Below are positions 33,789 through 41,800 of a DNA stretch of 42,016 bases, piece after piece. The notes beneath the pieces are model-generated. The model was not told where the DNA came from and ran no database searches. It was given only the letters and a program-made list of their open reading frames with translations. The DNA lies in assembly GCA_965646165.1 (NCBI GenBank), contig CBFFYP010000036.1, positions 1-42,016 of the forward strand, written 5' to 3'. The DNA comes from MGBC114844 sp910585855. GTDB taxonomy: Bacteria > Bacillota > Clostridia > Lachnospirales > Lachnospiraceae. How positions within the stretch are numbered: position 1 is the stretch's first letter; each line of letters begins with the position of its first letter. The position numbers and the translations under genes were made by a program.

Positions 33789-34691
33789 TTATACCCGCAG
33801 ATGCTTTCTGATTGTCATGCTGCTTCCTAAATATCCAATACCAACCCCTAATACTAATCCCACCGGAAACAGATGCCGGAAGATATCCTCTGCCGGTAAA
33901 AATACAATAATATTTCCAAGAATACTAAACTGATCTAAAATATAAGTTACTACCTTTTCATAAGCAAAATAAATAATAACCAAAGGTATTGCCGCTCCAA
34001 TTACACCAATTAAAATTCCTTCTACCAAAAACGGAGCTTTTACAAAAAAGTCTGTTGCACCGATTAATTTCATAATGGAAATCTCTTCCCGCCTAACCGT
34101 AATACCTACAGAAACGGTATTTCCAATTAAAAACACGGCTACTGCAAGAAGAATAATAATAATTGCCGCCGATACATAACCCAGCAGCAAACTAAAATTG
34201 GAAAAACTGCTTGCTGTAAAGTCTGACTTTTTTACCTCCCTGACATCTTCCATCTGCTCTAGATAAGTGACAAGTGCGCTCTGCATAGAAGCATCATTTA
34301 AATAAATCGTATAAGAAGCCGAATTTGCCAGCGGATTATCTCCAGAAAATGCCTTTGCTGCCTCTTCTCTTCCTTTAAAATAATCTACCTTAAACGTTTC
34401 CCATGCTTCTTCTGCTGAAGTAAACTGAATATCCGCTACTTCTGCTCTTTTTTTTACCTCCTGCCCAATCTCCTGAATTCGATCTTCTGGCGTGCTTTTC
34501 TCAAAAAATACAGTAACGCAGATATTGGTTTCCACATGTTTTACAATATACTGTACATTGCTTACAATCGCAAAAAACAATCCAAACAAAAAAATACAAG
34601 CTGCCATTGTACTAACCGATGCCAACGTAAATAATTTATTTCGAAATATATTTTTAATTCCCTGTTTTAAACAATAGAAAATGGTATTCAA
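33789..34691 (-). CDS. ftsX: Cell division protein FtsX
   Basis: 300 residues. One helix at ~22-45 is followed by an extracytoplasmic domain (~50-165), then three helices (~170-195, ~215-245, ~265-290). This matches FtsX topology and length. ISIMKLIGATDFFVKAPFLVEGILIGVIGA is the usual family region. The start appears to be a TTG at 34691, with GGAAAGGG 10 nt upstream; the frame has no suitable ATG nearby. FtsX is the membrane half of FtsEX and transmits ATP hydrolysis by FtsE to the extracellular peptidase encoded next. Confidence 0.94.
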   Translation of the reverse strand: MNTIFYCLKQGIKNIFRNKLFTLASVSTMAACIFLFGLFFAIVSNVQYIVKHVETNICVTVFFEKSTPEDRIQEIGQEVKKRAEVADIQFTSAEEAWETFKVDYFKGREEAAKAFSGDNPLANSASYTIYLNDASMQSALVTYLEQMEDVREVKKSDFTASSFSNFSLLLGYVSAAIIIILLAVAVFLIGNTVSVGITVRREEISIMKLIGATDFFVKAPFLVEGILIGVIGAAIPLVIIYFAYEKVVTYILDQFSILGNIIVFLPAEDIFRHLFPVGLVLGVGIGYLGSSMTIRKHLRV

Positions 34692-34750
34692 TCTTATCGT
34701 TCCCTTTCCGTAAAAATATCCTGTTCTCTTTCTATCCCCCTTTTTTTATC

Positions 34751-35443
34751 TTATCCATTCTGCCAATGGAGATATCCGCCTGTTTTTTCATCACTGGTAA
34801 CTACTCCTTTATGCATGGTAATTACCCGTTTTTTCATTTTATCCACAATCTCTTGATTATGGGTTACTACTAATACCGTTGTCCCCTTTTGATTGACTTC
34901 CTCCAATAAATGCATAATCTCCCAAGAATTTTTCGGATCTAAATTTCCTGTCGGCTCATCTGCAAGAAGAATCTTCGGACTATTTACTAATGCTCTTGCC
35001 AGTGCTACTCGCTGCTGCTCTCCGCCGGATAACTGTTTGGGATAGGATTTATACTTTTCGGCAAGTCCCACCATAGACAACATATTTGGCACACTTCTTC
35101 GGATAATTCTTGCAGGAGTTCCAATTACACGCTGAGCAAATGCCACATTTTCATAAACATTTCGATCTTTCAATAACCTAAAATCCTGAAACACCACCCC
35201 TAATTCTCTTCTATATCGGGCAATCTGTCCTCTTCTCATTCGATTTAACTGTTTATTATTGACATAAATCTTTCCCTCTGTCGGTTCTAACTCCCTTAAA
35301 ATCAGCCGAATCAAAGTAGATTTTCCCGAACCGCTGTTCCCTACCACAAAGACAAACTCTCCTTCATTGATTCGAAGATTGATTCCGTTTAAAGCAGGAT
35401 TTCCTGTTTCATAAGTCTTACTTACATTCTCAAATACAATCAT
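34751..35443 (-). CDS. ftsE: Cell division ATP-binding protein FtsE
   Basis: A 230-residue ABC ATPase. Walker A GNSGSGKST (~36-44), Q-loop VFQDFRLL, signature LSGGEQQR (~139-146), Walker B ILLADEPTGNLDP and switch His in VVTHNQ are all present. The TGNLDPKNS stretch and short length are typical of FtsE. It lies 59 bp before ftsX on the same strand. It powers FtsX at the division site. Confidence 0.95.
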   Translation of the reverse strand: MIVFENVSKTYETGNPALNGINLRINEGEFVFVVGNSGSGKSTLIRLILRELEPTEGKIYVNNKQLNRMRRGQIARYRRELGVVFQDFRLLKDRNVYENVAFAQRVIGTPARIIRRSVPNMLSMVGLAEKYKSYPKQLSGGEQQRVALARALVNSPKILLADEPTGNLDPKNSWEIMHLLEEVNQKGTTVLVVTHNQEIVDKMKKRVITMHKGVVTSDEKTGGYLHWQNG

Positions 35444-35462
35444 CTATCTATTCCTTCCCAAA

Positions 35463-35514
35463 AACAAATGCCACTATATATAGAGAAATACCCTTCCCCC
35501 ATATATAGCGACAC
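35463..35514 (-). terminator. Possible terminator after the CdaR-type regulator
   Basis: On the minus strand, 14 bp past the stop at 35528, a ~13-bp stem built on CTATATAT/ATATATAG with wobble pairs closes an 18-nt loop and is followed by TTTGTTTTT. The loop is long and the stem A/T-rich, so termination may be partial before ftsE. Confidence 0.4.
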
Positions 35515-35527
35515 CCACTTACACCCT

Positions 35528-36616
35528 TTAGTAATCCAATGATTCCATATATTTCATATACTTTACTACCATCAAGGCAATCTTGAATGTAATGGCATCT
35601 TCGAATACACGTAAATCCAGACCAGTGCTTTTTTGCAGTTTGTCCAATCGATAAACTAGTGTATTTCTATGAATGTACAACTGTCTGGAGGTTTCTGATA
35701 CATTCAAATTATTTTCAAAAAACTTATTTACAGTAGACAGAGTTTCCTCGTCAAATTCATCCGGCGACTTTCCGTCAAAAATCTCCCGAATAAACATCTT
35801 ACAAAGAGGAATCGGAAGCTGATAAATCAATCTGCCAATCCCTAAATTATTATAGGCAATGACATTTTTCGCACTATAAAAAATCTTTCCAACATCCAAT
35901 GCCATCTTTGCCTCTTTATAAGAACGGGACACTTCTTTAATTTCATTTACAATCGTACCATAAGCAACATGAACTTTGCTCATTGCCTCTGTATTCAGCA
36001 TATCTAAAATTACTTTTGCTGTCTTTGCCAAATCTTCATAACCATCTGAAAGTTTCAGCTCTTTTACCAAAATAATATTTTTTTCATCTACAGCCGTAAT
36101 AAAATCCTTTGTCTTGATAGCAAACAGACTTCTTACCGTTTCCAAAGCATTATTGTCTTTCTCCGTTCTCGTTTCAATCAAAAAAACTGCCCTGCGTACA
36201 TCGGTTTCAATATGAAGTTTTTTGGCACGATTATAGATATCTACTAAAAGAAGATTGTCCAATAAAAGATTTTTAATAAAATTATCTTTATCAAACCGCT
36301 CTTTATAGGCTACCAGCAGATTCTGAATCTGAAAAGAAGCCATTTTTCCTACCATATATGCATCATTTGTAGTTCCTTTTGCCAGTAATACATACTCTAA
36401 CTGATGGTCATCAAATACTTTAAAAAACTGGCAGCCCTGAATTACCTGACTGTCTGCAGGTGATTCTGCAAATGTCAAAACTGCATTTTGATTATCTTCT
36501 GTTTCTGAAAACGTTGTTGCTAATACAATCCCCTCGGTATCACTGATACATAAATCAATTCCTGCTATTGCCTTCAGACCGTCAAGGGTACTCTGAAGTA
36601 TCTGGTTTGAAATCAT
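35528..36616 (-). CDS. CdaR/PucR-type transcriptional regulator
   Basis: About 362 residues. I use the ATG at 36616, with AGGGAG upstream; a GTG at 36643 is also possible. The N-terminal ~130 residues are a putative sugar-diacid recognition domain (LDGLKAIAGIDLCISDTEGIVLATT). A middle GGDEF-like/PucR region is followed by the C-terminal HTH_30 at ~300-355 (NNLNVSETSRQLYIHRNTLVYRLDKLQKSTGL). Relatives include CdaR, which senses glucarate and related diacids. With a pectate lyase 3 kb away, a uronate-derived effector is an appealing but unproven idea. Confidence 0.88.
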   Translation of the reverse strand: MISNQILQSTLDGLKAIAGIDLCISDTEGIVLATTFSETEDNQNAVLTFAESPADSQVIQGCQFFKVFDDHQLEYVLLAKGTTNDAYMVGKMASFQIQNLLVAYKERFDKDNFIKNLLLDNLLLVDIYNRAKKLHIETDVRRAVFLIETRTEKDNNALETVRSLFAIKTKDFITAVDEKNIILVKELKLSDGYEDLAKTAKVILDMLNTEAMSKVHVAYGTIVNEIKEVSRSYKEAKMALDVGKIFYSAKNVIAYNNLGIGRLIYQLPIPLCKMFIREIFDGKSPDEFDEETLSTVNKFFENNLNVSETSRQLYIHRNTLVYRLDKLQKSTGLDLRVFEDAITFKIALMVVKYMKYMESLDY

Positions 36617-36820
36617 GGTTATCCACACTCCCTGCTTCTTCACTCTGTATATCCTGTTTCGTCAATTTGTCTATTATATATATTATAGCAAAACTGCAAA
36701 ACTTGCAAGAAATTTTTCGTCAGTTTCCTACAAAACCTTTATTTTTATTTGATTTTTCCAGATGTTTCCAGAAGATTTTTGGTTGATTTTGGATCTTATA
36801 AGAAAAAAAGGGGGATGCTG

Positions 36821-36980
36821 GGAGGACGCAGGAATCCAAAGAAAGGTCCACTCTGGGGCCGTTCGCACTTAGTATTTCCTCGTAGCGGACACATAAGGTG
36901 CTAAAATACAGCACCTAAGTGCCGACGGGAAATAATGCCCCAACGTAGACCTTTCTTTGGATTCCTACTGTTTCTACCAG
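36821..36980 (-). repeat. Short palindromic element, copy J (complete, fully reversed)
   Basis: Both the core and the outer ends are reversed here: GGAGGACGC stands at the left (36821-36829). Arms 36831-36851 and 36945-36965 match in 20 of 21 positions. The hairpin tip is GGTGCT/AGCACC. The mini-hairpin region is altered (GGGGCCGTTCGCAC), so that arm of the fold is damaged. It lies in the 456-bp gap 36617-37072. The rest of that gap is A/T-rich and shows nothing recognisable. Confidence 0.88.
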
Positions 36981-37072
36981 ACAGAAAATAATAAAGAAAT
37001 AAAGACATTTACGTTTTTCGAATCTGATATTTCTTCGATTTTGTAAAGTATATTTTTTACTATTATCGAATT

Positions 37073-37447
37073 TTAACTTTCTAGATCATTTATAAAATCA
37101 TCTATATTTTCTGTTCGTATATCAATATACTTTCCATCATCTATAAATTGACTATCATTTGGTTTACTAACCAGTCGTATATACATAGGAGCAGACTGAA
37201 TATCTCCACCACCAATCATCAGACAATAATTTTCGTCAATGTTATAATGATAAATATACAACCCAGAACCAATATCTTCATAATTATATTGTTCAAAATC
37301 ATTCCAAGTTAAATCTTCTCCTTTTTTAGCAAGTTCCTTTACTATTTCAAGTGTCAATTTTGTAGGTTCGAAAGATGAACATCCCCCCAAAATTATCACG
37401 TTCATAAAACAACATATTACTAAAACTCTTGTCATTAATTTTTTCAT
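37073..37447 (-). CDS. Small lipoprotein of unknown function
   Basis: 124 residues. A type II signal peptide (MKKLMTRVLVICCFMNVIILGGC) has lipobox LGGC at ~20-23, so the mature protein is a lipid-anchored ~100-residue domain on the outer face of the membrane. The mature part is rich in Asp, Tyr and Ile (EQYNYEDIGSGLYIYHYNID) and I do not recognise it. GGAGGGAG precedes the ATG. It stands alone between two palindromic elements. Confidence 0.75.
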   Translation of the reverse strand: MKKLMTRVLVICCFMNVIILGGCSSFEPTKLTLEIVKELAKKGEDLTWNDFEQYNYEDIGSGLYIYHYNIDENYCLMIGGGDIQSAPMYIRLVSKPNDSQFIDDGKYIDIRTENIDDFINDLES

Positions 37448-37550
37448 AAATAAACTCCCTCCATTTGCTGTCTATAAGAAAAAACTTACTACCTTCTTGT
37501 CATAAATATCCTAAACAAATTTTTACAAGCACACTATCACACTATTTTTC

Positions 37551-37710
37551 CGGCTGACAAACACAGTTGGAATCTCAAAAGAGGTCTATGCAGGGTCATC
37601 ACTTCCCGTCGGCACTTAGACGCTGTTTTTTAGCGTCTTATGTGTCCGCTACGAGGAAATGCTAAGCGAAAGCGGGCCCGGATTAGACCTCTTTTGAGAT
37701 TCCAACGTCC
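37551..37710 (+). repeat. Short palindromic element, copy K (complete)
   Basis: Perfect 23-bp arms (37566-37588 with 37684-37706). Here the usual CAGCC/GGCG outer pair has become CAGTTGG/CCAACG, a double compensated change that keeps the stem intact. Hairpin tip GACGCT/AGCGTC, mini-hairpin loop GAAA, right end AACGTCC (37704-37710). It fills part of the 456-bp gap 37448-37903, with two hairpins nearer the ATPase gene. Confidence 0.92.
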
Positions 37711-37819
37711 TCCCCAGAAAAAAATAAATCCAGCAACTCATTTCATGAAATTGACGGTGCAAAGACCGGCGTTTATGCGTTTTAACGCCCTTTTCTACAA
37801 ACTATTTCTATTTTTAAAA

Positions 37820-37847
37820 AGACGTATGCACATTTGTACATACGTCT
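37820..37847. terminator. Terminator hairpin after the sugar ABC ATPase
   Basis: Stem AGACGTATG/CATACGTCT with T-runs on both sides (TTTTTA on the minus strand, AATTTTTAT on the plus strand), so it could end transcription from either direction. It lies 56 bp past the stop at 37904. Confidence 0.75.
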
Positions 37848-37863
37848 AATTTTTATACGCACA

Positions 37864-37889
37864 AGTAGGGGAAAAACTTCTCCCCTACT
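37864..37889. terminator. Second hairpin after the sugar ABC ATPase
   Basis: Stem AGTAGGGG/CCCCTACT with an A/T-rich interior, 14 bp past the stop at 37904. It resembles the perfect palindrome at 17519-17542. No clear T-run directly follows it; it may protect the mRNA end or act together with the hairpin at 37820. Confidence 0.5.
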
Positions 37890-37903
37890 CAATTTTCAAA
37901 AGA

Positions 37904-39016
37904 CTAGTTAGTAATAATCTTTTCTGTTTCTTTATTAAATACATGTAACTTTGAAAGATCCAATGCCATCTTTACACTATCGCCCGGTCTTGCTGTTGTA
38001 CGTGGATTTACACGAGCTGTACAGTTAAACTGATCAATATCAAAGTATAAGAATACTTCTGCACCTAACAACTCATATACACGAATAGTTACATCAATTA
38101 CGCTGTCAGGAGAATTTTTCAGATATGCTTCTTCATCATGTACATCCTCTGGACGAATACCCATAACAACAGTCTTTCCTACATAACCACCCTCAATTAA
38201 CTTCTTTGCCTTAGCTTCTGGAACTTTAATTGTATTTCCGCCAAATGTCAATTTTACATCTGAACCACTCTGTGATACAGTAGCATCTACCAAATTCATC
38301 TGAGGAGATCCAATAAATCCTGCTACGAACAAATTCTTTGGTCTGTCATACAAATTCTGAGGAGAATCTACCTGTTGAACAATACCATCTTTCATAACAA
38401 CGATTCTGGTACCAAGAGTCATAGCCTCTGTCTGGTCATGTGTTACATAGATAATAGTTGCCTGCAGTCTTTGATGCAGTTTAGAAATCTCAATACGCAT
38501 CTGCACACGCAATTTTGCATCCAAGTTTGACAGCGGCTCATCCATAAGGAATACCTTTGGATTACGAACGATAGCACGACCCATAGCAACACGCTGTCTT
38601 TGACCACCGGATAAAGCCTTCGGTTTACGATCTAATAAATGCTCAATATCAAGAATTCTAGCAGCTTCATGTACTAATTTATCAATTTGATCTTTTGGAG
38701 TTTTTCTCAACTTAAGACCAAATGCTATGTTGTCATATATTGTCATATGCGGATACAAAGCATAGTTCTGGAATACCATTGCAATATCTCTATCCTTTGG
38801 CTCTACATCATTTACCAGCTTATCGCCAATCCATAATTCACCAGAGCTGATTTCTTCCAAACCTGCAACCATACGAAGTGTTGTAGACTTACCGCAACCA
38901 GATGGTCCTACAAAAATAATAAATTCCTTATCTGCAATTTCAAGATTAAAATCCTTTACTGCTACGAAGCCATTAGGATATACCTTACATACATTCTTAA
39001 GTGATAAACTTGCCAT
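37904..39016 (-). CDS. Sugar ABC transporter ATP-binding protein (MsmK/UgpC/MalK type)
   Basis: 370 residues. The ATPase domain at ~1-235 has Walker A GPSGCGKST, signature LSGGQRQR and Walker B VFLMDEPLSNLDA, followed by YVTHDQTEAM. A C-terminal OB/TOBE domain occurs at ~240-365 (VMGIRPEDVHDEEAYL). This is the CUT1 sugar-importer ATPase family. No permease or binding-protein gene is adjacent, which fits the shared multitask ATPase (MsmK-like) that serves several oligosaccharide importers in Firmicutes. AGGAGG precedes the ATG. Proximity to a pectate lyase suggests it could energise uptake of pectin fragments, among others. Confidence 0.92.
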   Translation of the reverse strand: MASLSLKNVCKVYPNGFVAVKDFNLEIADKEFIIFVGPSGCGKSTTLRMVAGLEEISSGELWIGDKLVNDVEPKDRDIAMVFQNYALYPHMTIYDNIAFGLKLRKTPKDQIDKLVHEAARILDIEHLLDRKPKALSGGQRQRVAMGRAIVRNPKVFLMDEPLSNLDAKLRVQMRIEISKLHQRLQATIIYVTHDQTEAMTLGTRIVVMKDGIVQQVDSPQNLYDRPKNLFVAGFIGSPQMNLVDATVSQSGSDVKLTFGGNTIKVPEAKAKKLIEGGYVGKTVVMGIRPEDVHDEEAYLKNSPDSVIDVTIRVYELLGAEVFLYFDIDQFNCTARVNPRTTARPGDSVKMALDLSKLHVFNKETEKIITN

Positions 39017-39210
39017 TTATTTCTCCTCCTAAAATTTTTTTGCCGTATTAATTTCTTAATATGCTTTTCTCACTACCATAATCATACATGAATTCTACAA
39101 GAAATACTATTGACCAAGTGCCAAAATTTCTTTTTTTAATTTGGTTATTTTGTATATTCAATTCTCTTTCATTTTTGTAATTTTTCTATTATTTTTATAC
39201 AATATCTATG

Positions 39211-39239
39211 TTGATTTTGTGAAATGTGTATGTTATAAT
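39211..39239 (+). promoter_or_regulatory. Promoter of the YjfB-like gene
   Basis: -35 TTGATT (39211-39216), 17 bp, -10 TATAAT (39234-39239) preceded by TGT, an extended -10. A small GCAGT/ACTGC hairpin (39254-39268) lies just before the AAAGGAGG ribosome site and could modulate translation. The form is vegetative sigma-A, not the sigma-D type common for motility genes. Confidence 0.75.
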
Positions 39240-39284
39240 TTTAATATATTAAAGCAGTTTTTACTGCAAAAGGAGGAAAAATCT

Positions 39285-39461
39285 ATGGATATCAGCGCAT
39301 TATCTTCATTAGCCAGCACAACATCCGCTGCTAATGCAATCGAAGTTGCTCTTTTAAAAAAGACAATGGACTCTTTTGAAGATTCTGGAAATGATATGGT
39401 TCGAATGATGGAATCTTCTGTTATGCCATATTTAGGACAAAATATAGACGTCAGTGTTTAA
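39285..39461 (+). CDS. YjfB-family small protein
   Basis: 58 residues, MDISALSSLASTTSAANAIEV through MMESSVMPYLGQNIDVSV. The start at 39285 is set by AAAGGAGG 8 nt upstream. The MDI...S..S...V...VLKKAMD..E layout and length match the YjfB family (PF14070), annotated as putative motility proteins in Bacillus and Clostridia. The role is not well established. It is monocistronic with its own promoter and a terminator-like hairpin. Confidence 0.85.
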   Translation: MDISALSSLASTTSAANAIEVALLKKTMDSFEDSGNDMVRMMESSVMPYLGQNIDVSV

Positions 39462-39532
39462 ATTTTGAAATTCTTACTCTTAAGATATGCTACAGAATTA
39501 AATATCAAACATATACTTATCACTAACTGATT

Positions 39533-39561
39533 AGGGCTGTTACACTTACTGTAACAGCCCT
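39533..39561. terminator. Shared hairpin between the converging YjfB and pectate lyase genes
   Basis: A perfect 12-bp stem (AGGGCTGTTACA and its complement) with a 5-nt loop. On the plus strand it is followed by an A/T-rich stretch with TTTTA; on the minus strand it stands 18 bp past the pectate lyase stop. Probably a bidirectional terminator. Confidence 0.75.
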
Positions 39562-39578
39562 ATATCATATTTTATATT

Positions 39579-41357
39579 TTAACGATAAATATCAAAATAA
39601 ATCTGCTCAATTCTGTTATTTTCACAGTTTGATACAATAGTATTTACTGTAGAAGCTACTGTATTGCGAATAGCTGTCTGTGTCTGAGCATCTGGTGTTG
39701 TTACACTATACCCATTTGGCAGCTTATCTTTCGATCCTCCGGAAAATCCAAGTATATTAATAAAAGAAGTTAATGTAAATGGCTGAATAGCATAGTTACA
39801 TCCATTGTCAAAAGCAACACAATTCTTAAAAGATGCCGTACAAGAACTGTTATTATTATCAAAACCTTTATTTTTATGGTTAAATGATACACAATTCTCT
39901 ACTGTTCTTTCACACTGACTGGTTGTATTTACCGAGCCAAATTTAAAACCATTCGGATTTCCGTCATACTTATCTCCTGTCCAAGAAGCAAGACTAATCG
40001 TTCCTGCAGAAGTTTTTATAAAGTTTCCGCTTGGAAGCAAAAAGTTTTTATTTGCATAGTTTGCAGCAAAAGAAGGATCTTGCTTTAAAATTAATTGTAC
40101 TAATAAAAGATTGGTATCTAACGGTTTTCCATTATTAAAATCATATTCTCCTGTAAAAACAGAAGGATTTCCGTTATTCCAAGTTGCACACTCTATATAA
40201 CTTAAATTCAGAGTCAAGCCATCCGTTTTATCATAAGAATCCCAGCCATCATCCGAGTTATCCCACGCATAACATCCATAAAACGTATTTCCAGTTCCAG
40301 CTGCAAGTTTAGGAGCAAATCCATCTGCATTTCCACCTAATGTATAGACATCACAGTTCCGATAACTATATACAAAACGGATTTCATTATTATATGCACC
40401 ACCTGTAATCTGAAGCCCTGCATCATTATTATAACGTACAATACAATTTTTAATCTTATTATTTCCTGCCTTACTTCCTTTTATCTGAATCCCATTATCA
40501 GGAGCTTTCTGAATAATCAAATTCTGTAATGTATAGCCGCTTCCTGTAATACGAACTCCTACCTGAGCATCTCCGCTTGCTGTTCCAATATAAGAAGCAA
40601 GGAAAGGTGCAAAATCCAAAACAGGATAACTTCCATCACTGTTTTGCAGACCAATAATTGATATATTTACATTTTCTTTCGATAATTTAATCTGTTCAGT
40701 ACAATCAATTGAAGTTCCCTTTACATAAATAATTCCCTTTTTATCTGATTCTGCCCTTGAAATAGCAGAAAGCAAATCATTAAAATTTGTTACTATTGTT
40801 CCATCTGTTGGATCAGAAGAGCTAGATTTGTCATCTACTTGAATTTTATAAAGATTGATGCCACTTCCGCCAGAATAAAGATATAAATATCCTGCTGCAC
40901 CATTATAATTATAAACAGCCGTTTCTGCAACAGTTTTAGCTGGCAAAGTAGTAAGTTCTGTTCCGTTTCCATCTGCTACTATAAGAGAACGCTCACTATC
41001 TCCAGAACTCATTAAAGTTACTTTAATTACAGATTCACCAGATACCGGAATCTTTACACTGCGATATTCTCTACTTCCAGAACCTCCTAAAGCTAAGCAG
41101 TAAGTATATGTTGTATTATCTACTGTTTGCGTATTTGGATTTACTGACATAGTTTTATCTTCTGTAGCAATAAGTGTTAAATCATTTACCGTAATCGTGG
41201 AACGAATTGTTCCAAGGTTTTTAAAATCATTATCCTTAAAGTTCCATGAAATAGATGCAGCATAAGATGGAACTGCTGCTCCGGTAAATACTGCTGTAAT
41301 GCACAATGCCCATGTAAGCAAAACAGCAAATAGGTGATGAAATCTTCCCCATTTCAT
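39579..41357 (-). CDS. Secreted family 9 pectate lyase
   Basis: 592 residues. A signal peptide (cut near VPSYAA, ~33) is followed by an N-terminal beta-rich domain at ~35-180 (ISWNFKDNDFKNLGTI), a probable carbohydrate-binding module. The catalytic right-handed parallel beta-helix at ~195-560 has repeated strand-turn units (NGIQIKGSKAGNNKIKNC). The PL9 active region is visible: Asp-rich GNADGFAPKL with the catalytic Lys, then NSDDGWDSYD, matching the calcium ligands. It cleaves polygalacturonate by beta-elimination. AGGAGG precedes the ATG. There is no wall anchor, so it is probably released. It supplies pectin fragments for uptake. Confidence 0.9.
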   Translation of the reverse strand: MKWGRFHHLFAVLLTWALCITAVFTGAAVPSYAASISWNFKDNDFKNLGTIRSTITVNDLTLIATEDKTMSVNPNTQTVDNTTYTYCLALGGSGSREYRSVKIPVSGESVIKVTLMSSGDSERSLIVADGNGTELTTLPAKTVAETAVYNYNGAAGYLYLYSGGSGINLYKIQVDDKSSSSDPTDGTIVTNFNDLLSAISRAESDKKGIIYVKGTSIDCTEQIKLSKENVNISIIGLQNSDGSYPVLDFAPFLASYIGTASGDAQVGVRITGSGYTLQNLIIQKAPDNGIQIKGSKAGNNKIKNCIVRYNNDAGLQITGGAYNNEIRFVYSYRNCDVYTLGGNADGFAPKLAAGTGNTFYGCYAWDNSDDGWDSYDKTDGLTLNLSYIECATWNNGNPSVFTGEYDFNNGKPLDTNLLLVQLILKQDPSFAANYANKNFLLPSGNFIKTSAGTISLASWTGDKYDGNPNGFKFGSVNTTSQCERTVENCVSFNHKNKGFDNNNSSCTASFKNCVAFDNGCNYAIQPFTLTSFINILGFSGGSKDKLPNGYSVTTPDAQTQTAIRNTVASTVNTIVSNCENNRIEQIYFDIYR

Positions 41358-41387
41358 AATCGTATCCTCCTATTTAATAAAAATTTT

Positions 41388-41410
41388 TTGTACATAATTA
41401 TATTGTACAA
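41388..41410. promoter_or_regulatory. Inverted repeat at the pectate lyase transcription start, candidate operator
   Basis: Half-sites TTGTACA (41388-41394) and TGTACAA (41404-41410), 9 bp apart, centred just past the -10 box of the minus-strand promoter. A protein bound here would block initiation, so the site may give substrate-dependent control of the lyase. No LacI/GntR-type gene is adjacent. Confidence 0.55.
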
Positions 41411-41414
41411 ACTA

Positions 41415-41444
41415 AGTGTATTTCATTTCTTTTTTATTGTCAAT
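41415..41444 (-). promoter_or_regulatory. Pectate lyase promoter
   Basis: Minus strand: consensus -35 TTGACA (41439-41444), 18-bp spacer, -10 TACACT (41415-41420). It would give a ~50-nt leader containing the TTGTACA inverted repeat. The strong -35 suggests high expression when not repressed. From 41445 to 41650 the sequence is A/T-rich and I see no other feature. Confidence 0.72.
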
Positions 41445-41650
41445 CCTTGATAAAAAAGGTTGGCTTATATTCGATACTATATGTTACTTTTCATAAATAT
41501 TTAAGTAAACTAATAGATAAAAAAGGAATAAATATAGGAAAAACGTACTATAAATTTCTATAACGTGTAATTTGTAATATATAATTAAATCATAGCTGCG
41601 ATTTGTAAAAATATAGGAAAAATTAAATTCCTATTCCAAACTTTTCTGAT

Positions 41651-41702
41651 CAAATGATAATCCTGCATAGCACTCCCTTCGGCTTTCGGCTGTATACTCC
41701 AG
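41651..41702 (-). repeat. Short palindromic element, truncated copy L
   Basis: Read on the minus strand it starts GGAGTATACAGCCGAAAG and continues to GCAGGATTATCATTTGATC, matching the left end, left arm and first core bases of the family (GCAGGGTCATCATTTCCC). It then stops; the hairpin, right arm and GGCGTCC end are missing. Confidence 0.7.
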
Positions 41703-41705
41703 AAC

Positions 41706-41744
41706 CAAAAAAATTACAACAAACAGTAAAATGTTCGTTGTAAT
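41706..41744 (-). terminator. Minus-strand terminator upstream of the pectate lyase region
   Basis: A ~13-bp stem (ATTACAAC and beyond, one mismatch) is followed on the minus strand by seven T's (41706-41712). It would end transcripts entering from the right, that is from beyond the window edge or from the long repeat. Confidence 0.7.
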
Positions 41745-41800
41745 TCATTATAAAACTAACTTTGTAAATTTGCCCTATTTCTACCTTTCATTCAGCTTTT

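Noticed and set aside
2461..37710. Palindromic elements as integron attC sites, since they are structured repeats at gene 3' ends
   Set aside because: No GTTRRRY/RYYYAAC core sites, no integrase in the window, and the genes between are core functions (ilvBN, ftsEX, copA), not cassettes.
37904..39016. Assigning the ABC ATPase specifically to glycerol-3-phosphate (ugpC) or maltose (malK)
   Set aside because: No permease or binding-protein gene is adjacent, and sequence alone does not separate these from a multitask MsmK-type ATPase.
321..41702. Repeats as a CRISPR array
   Set aside because: Copies are kilobases apart with genes between them, are 140 bp or longer, and there are no regular spacers or cas genes.
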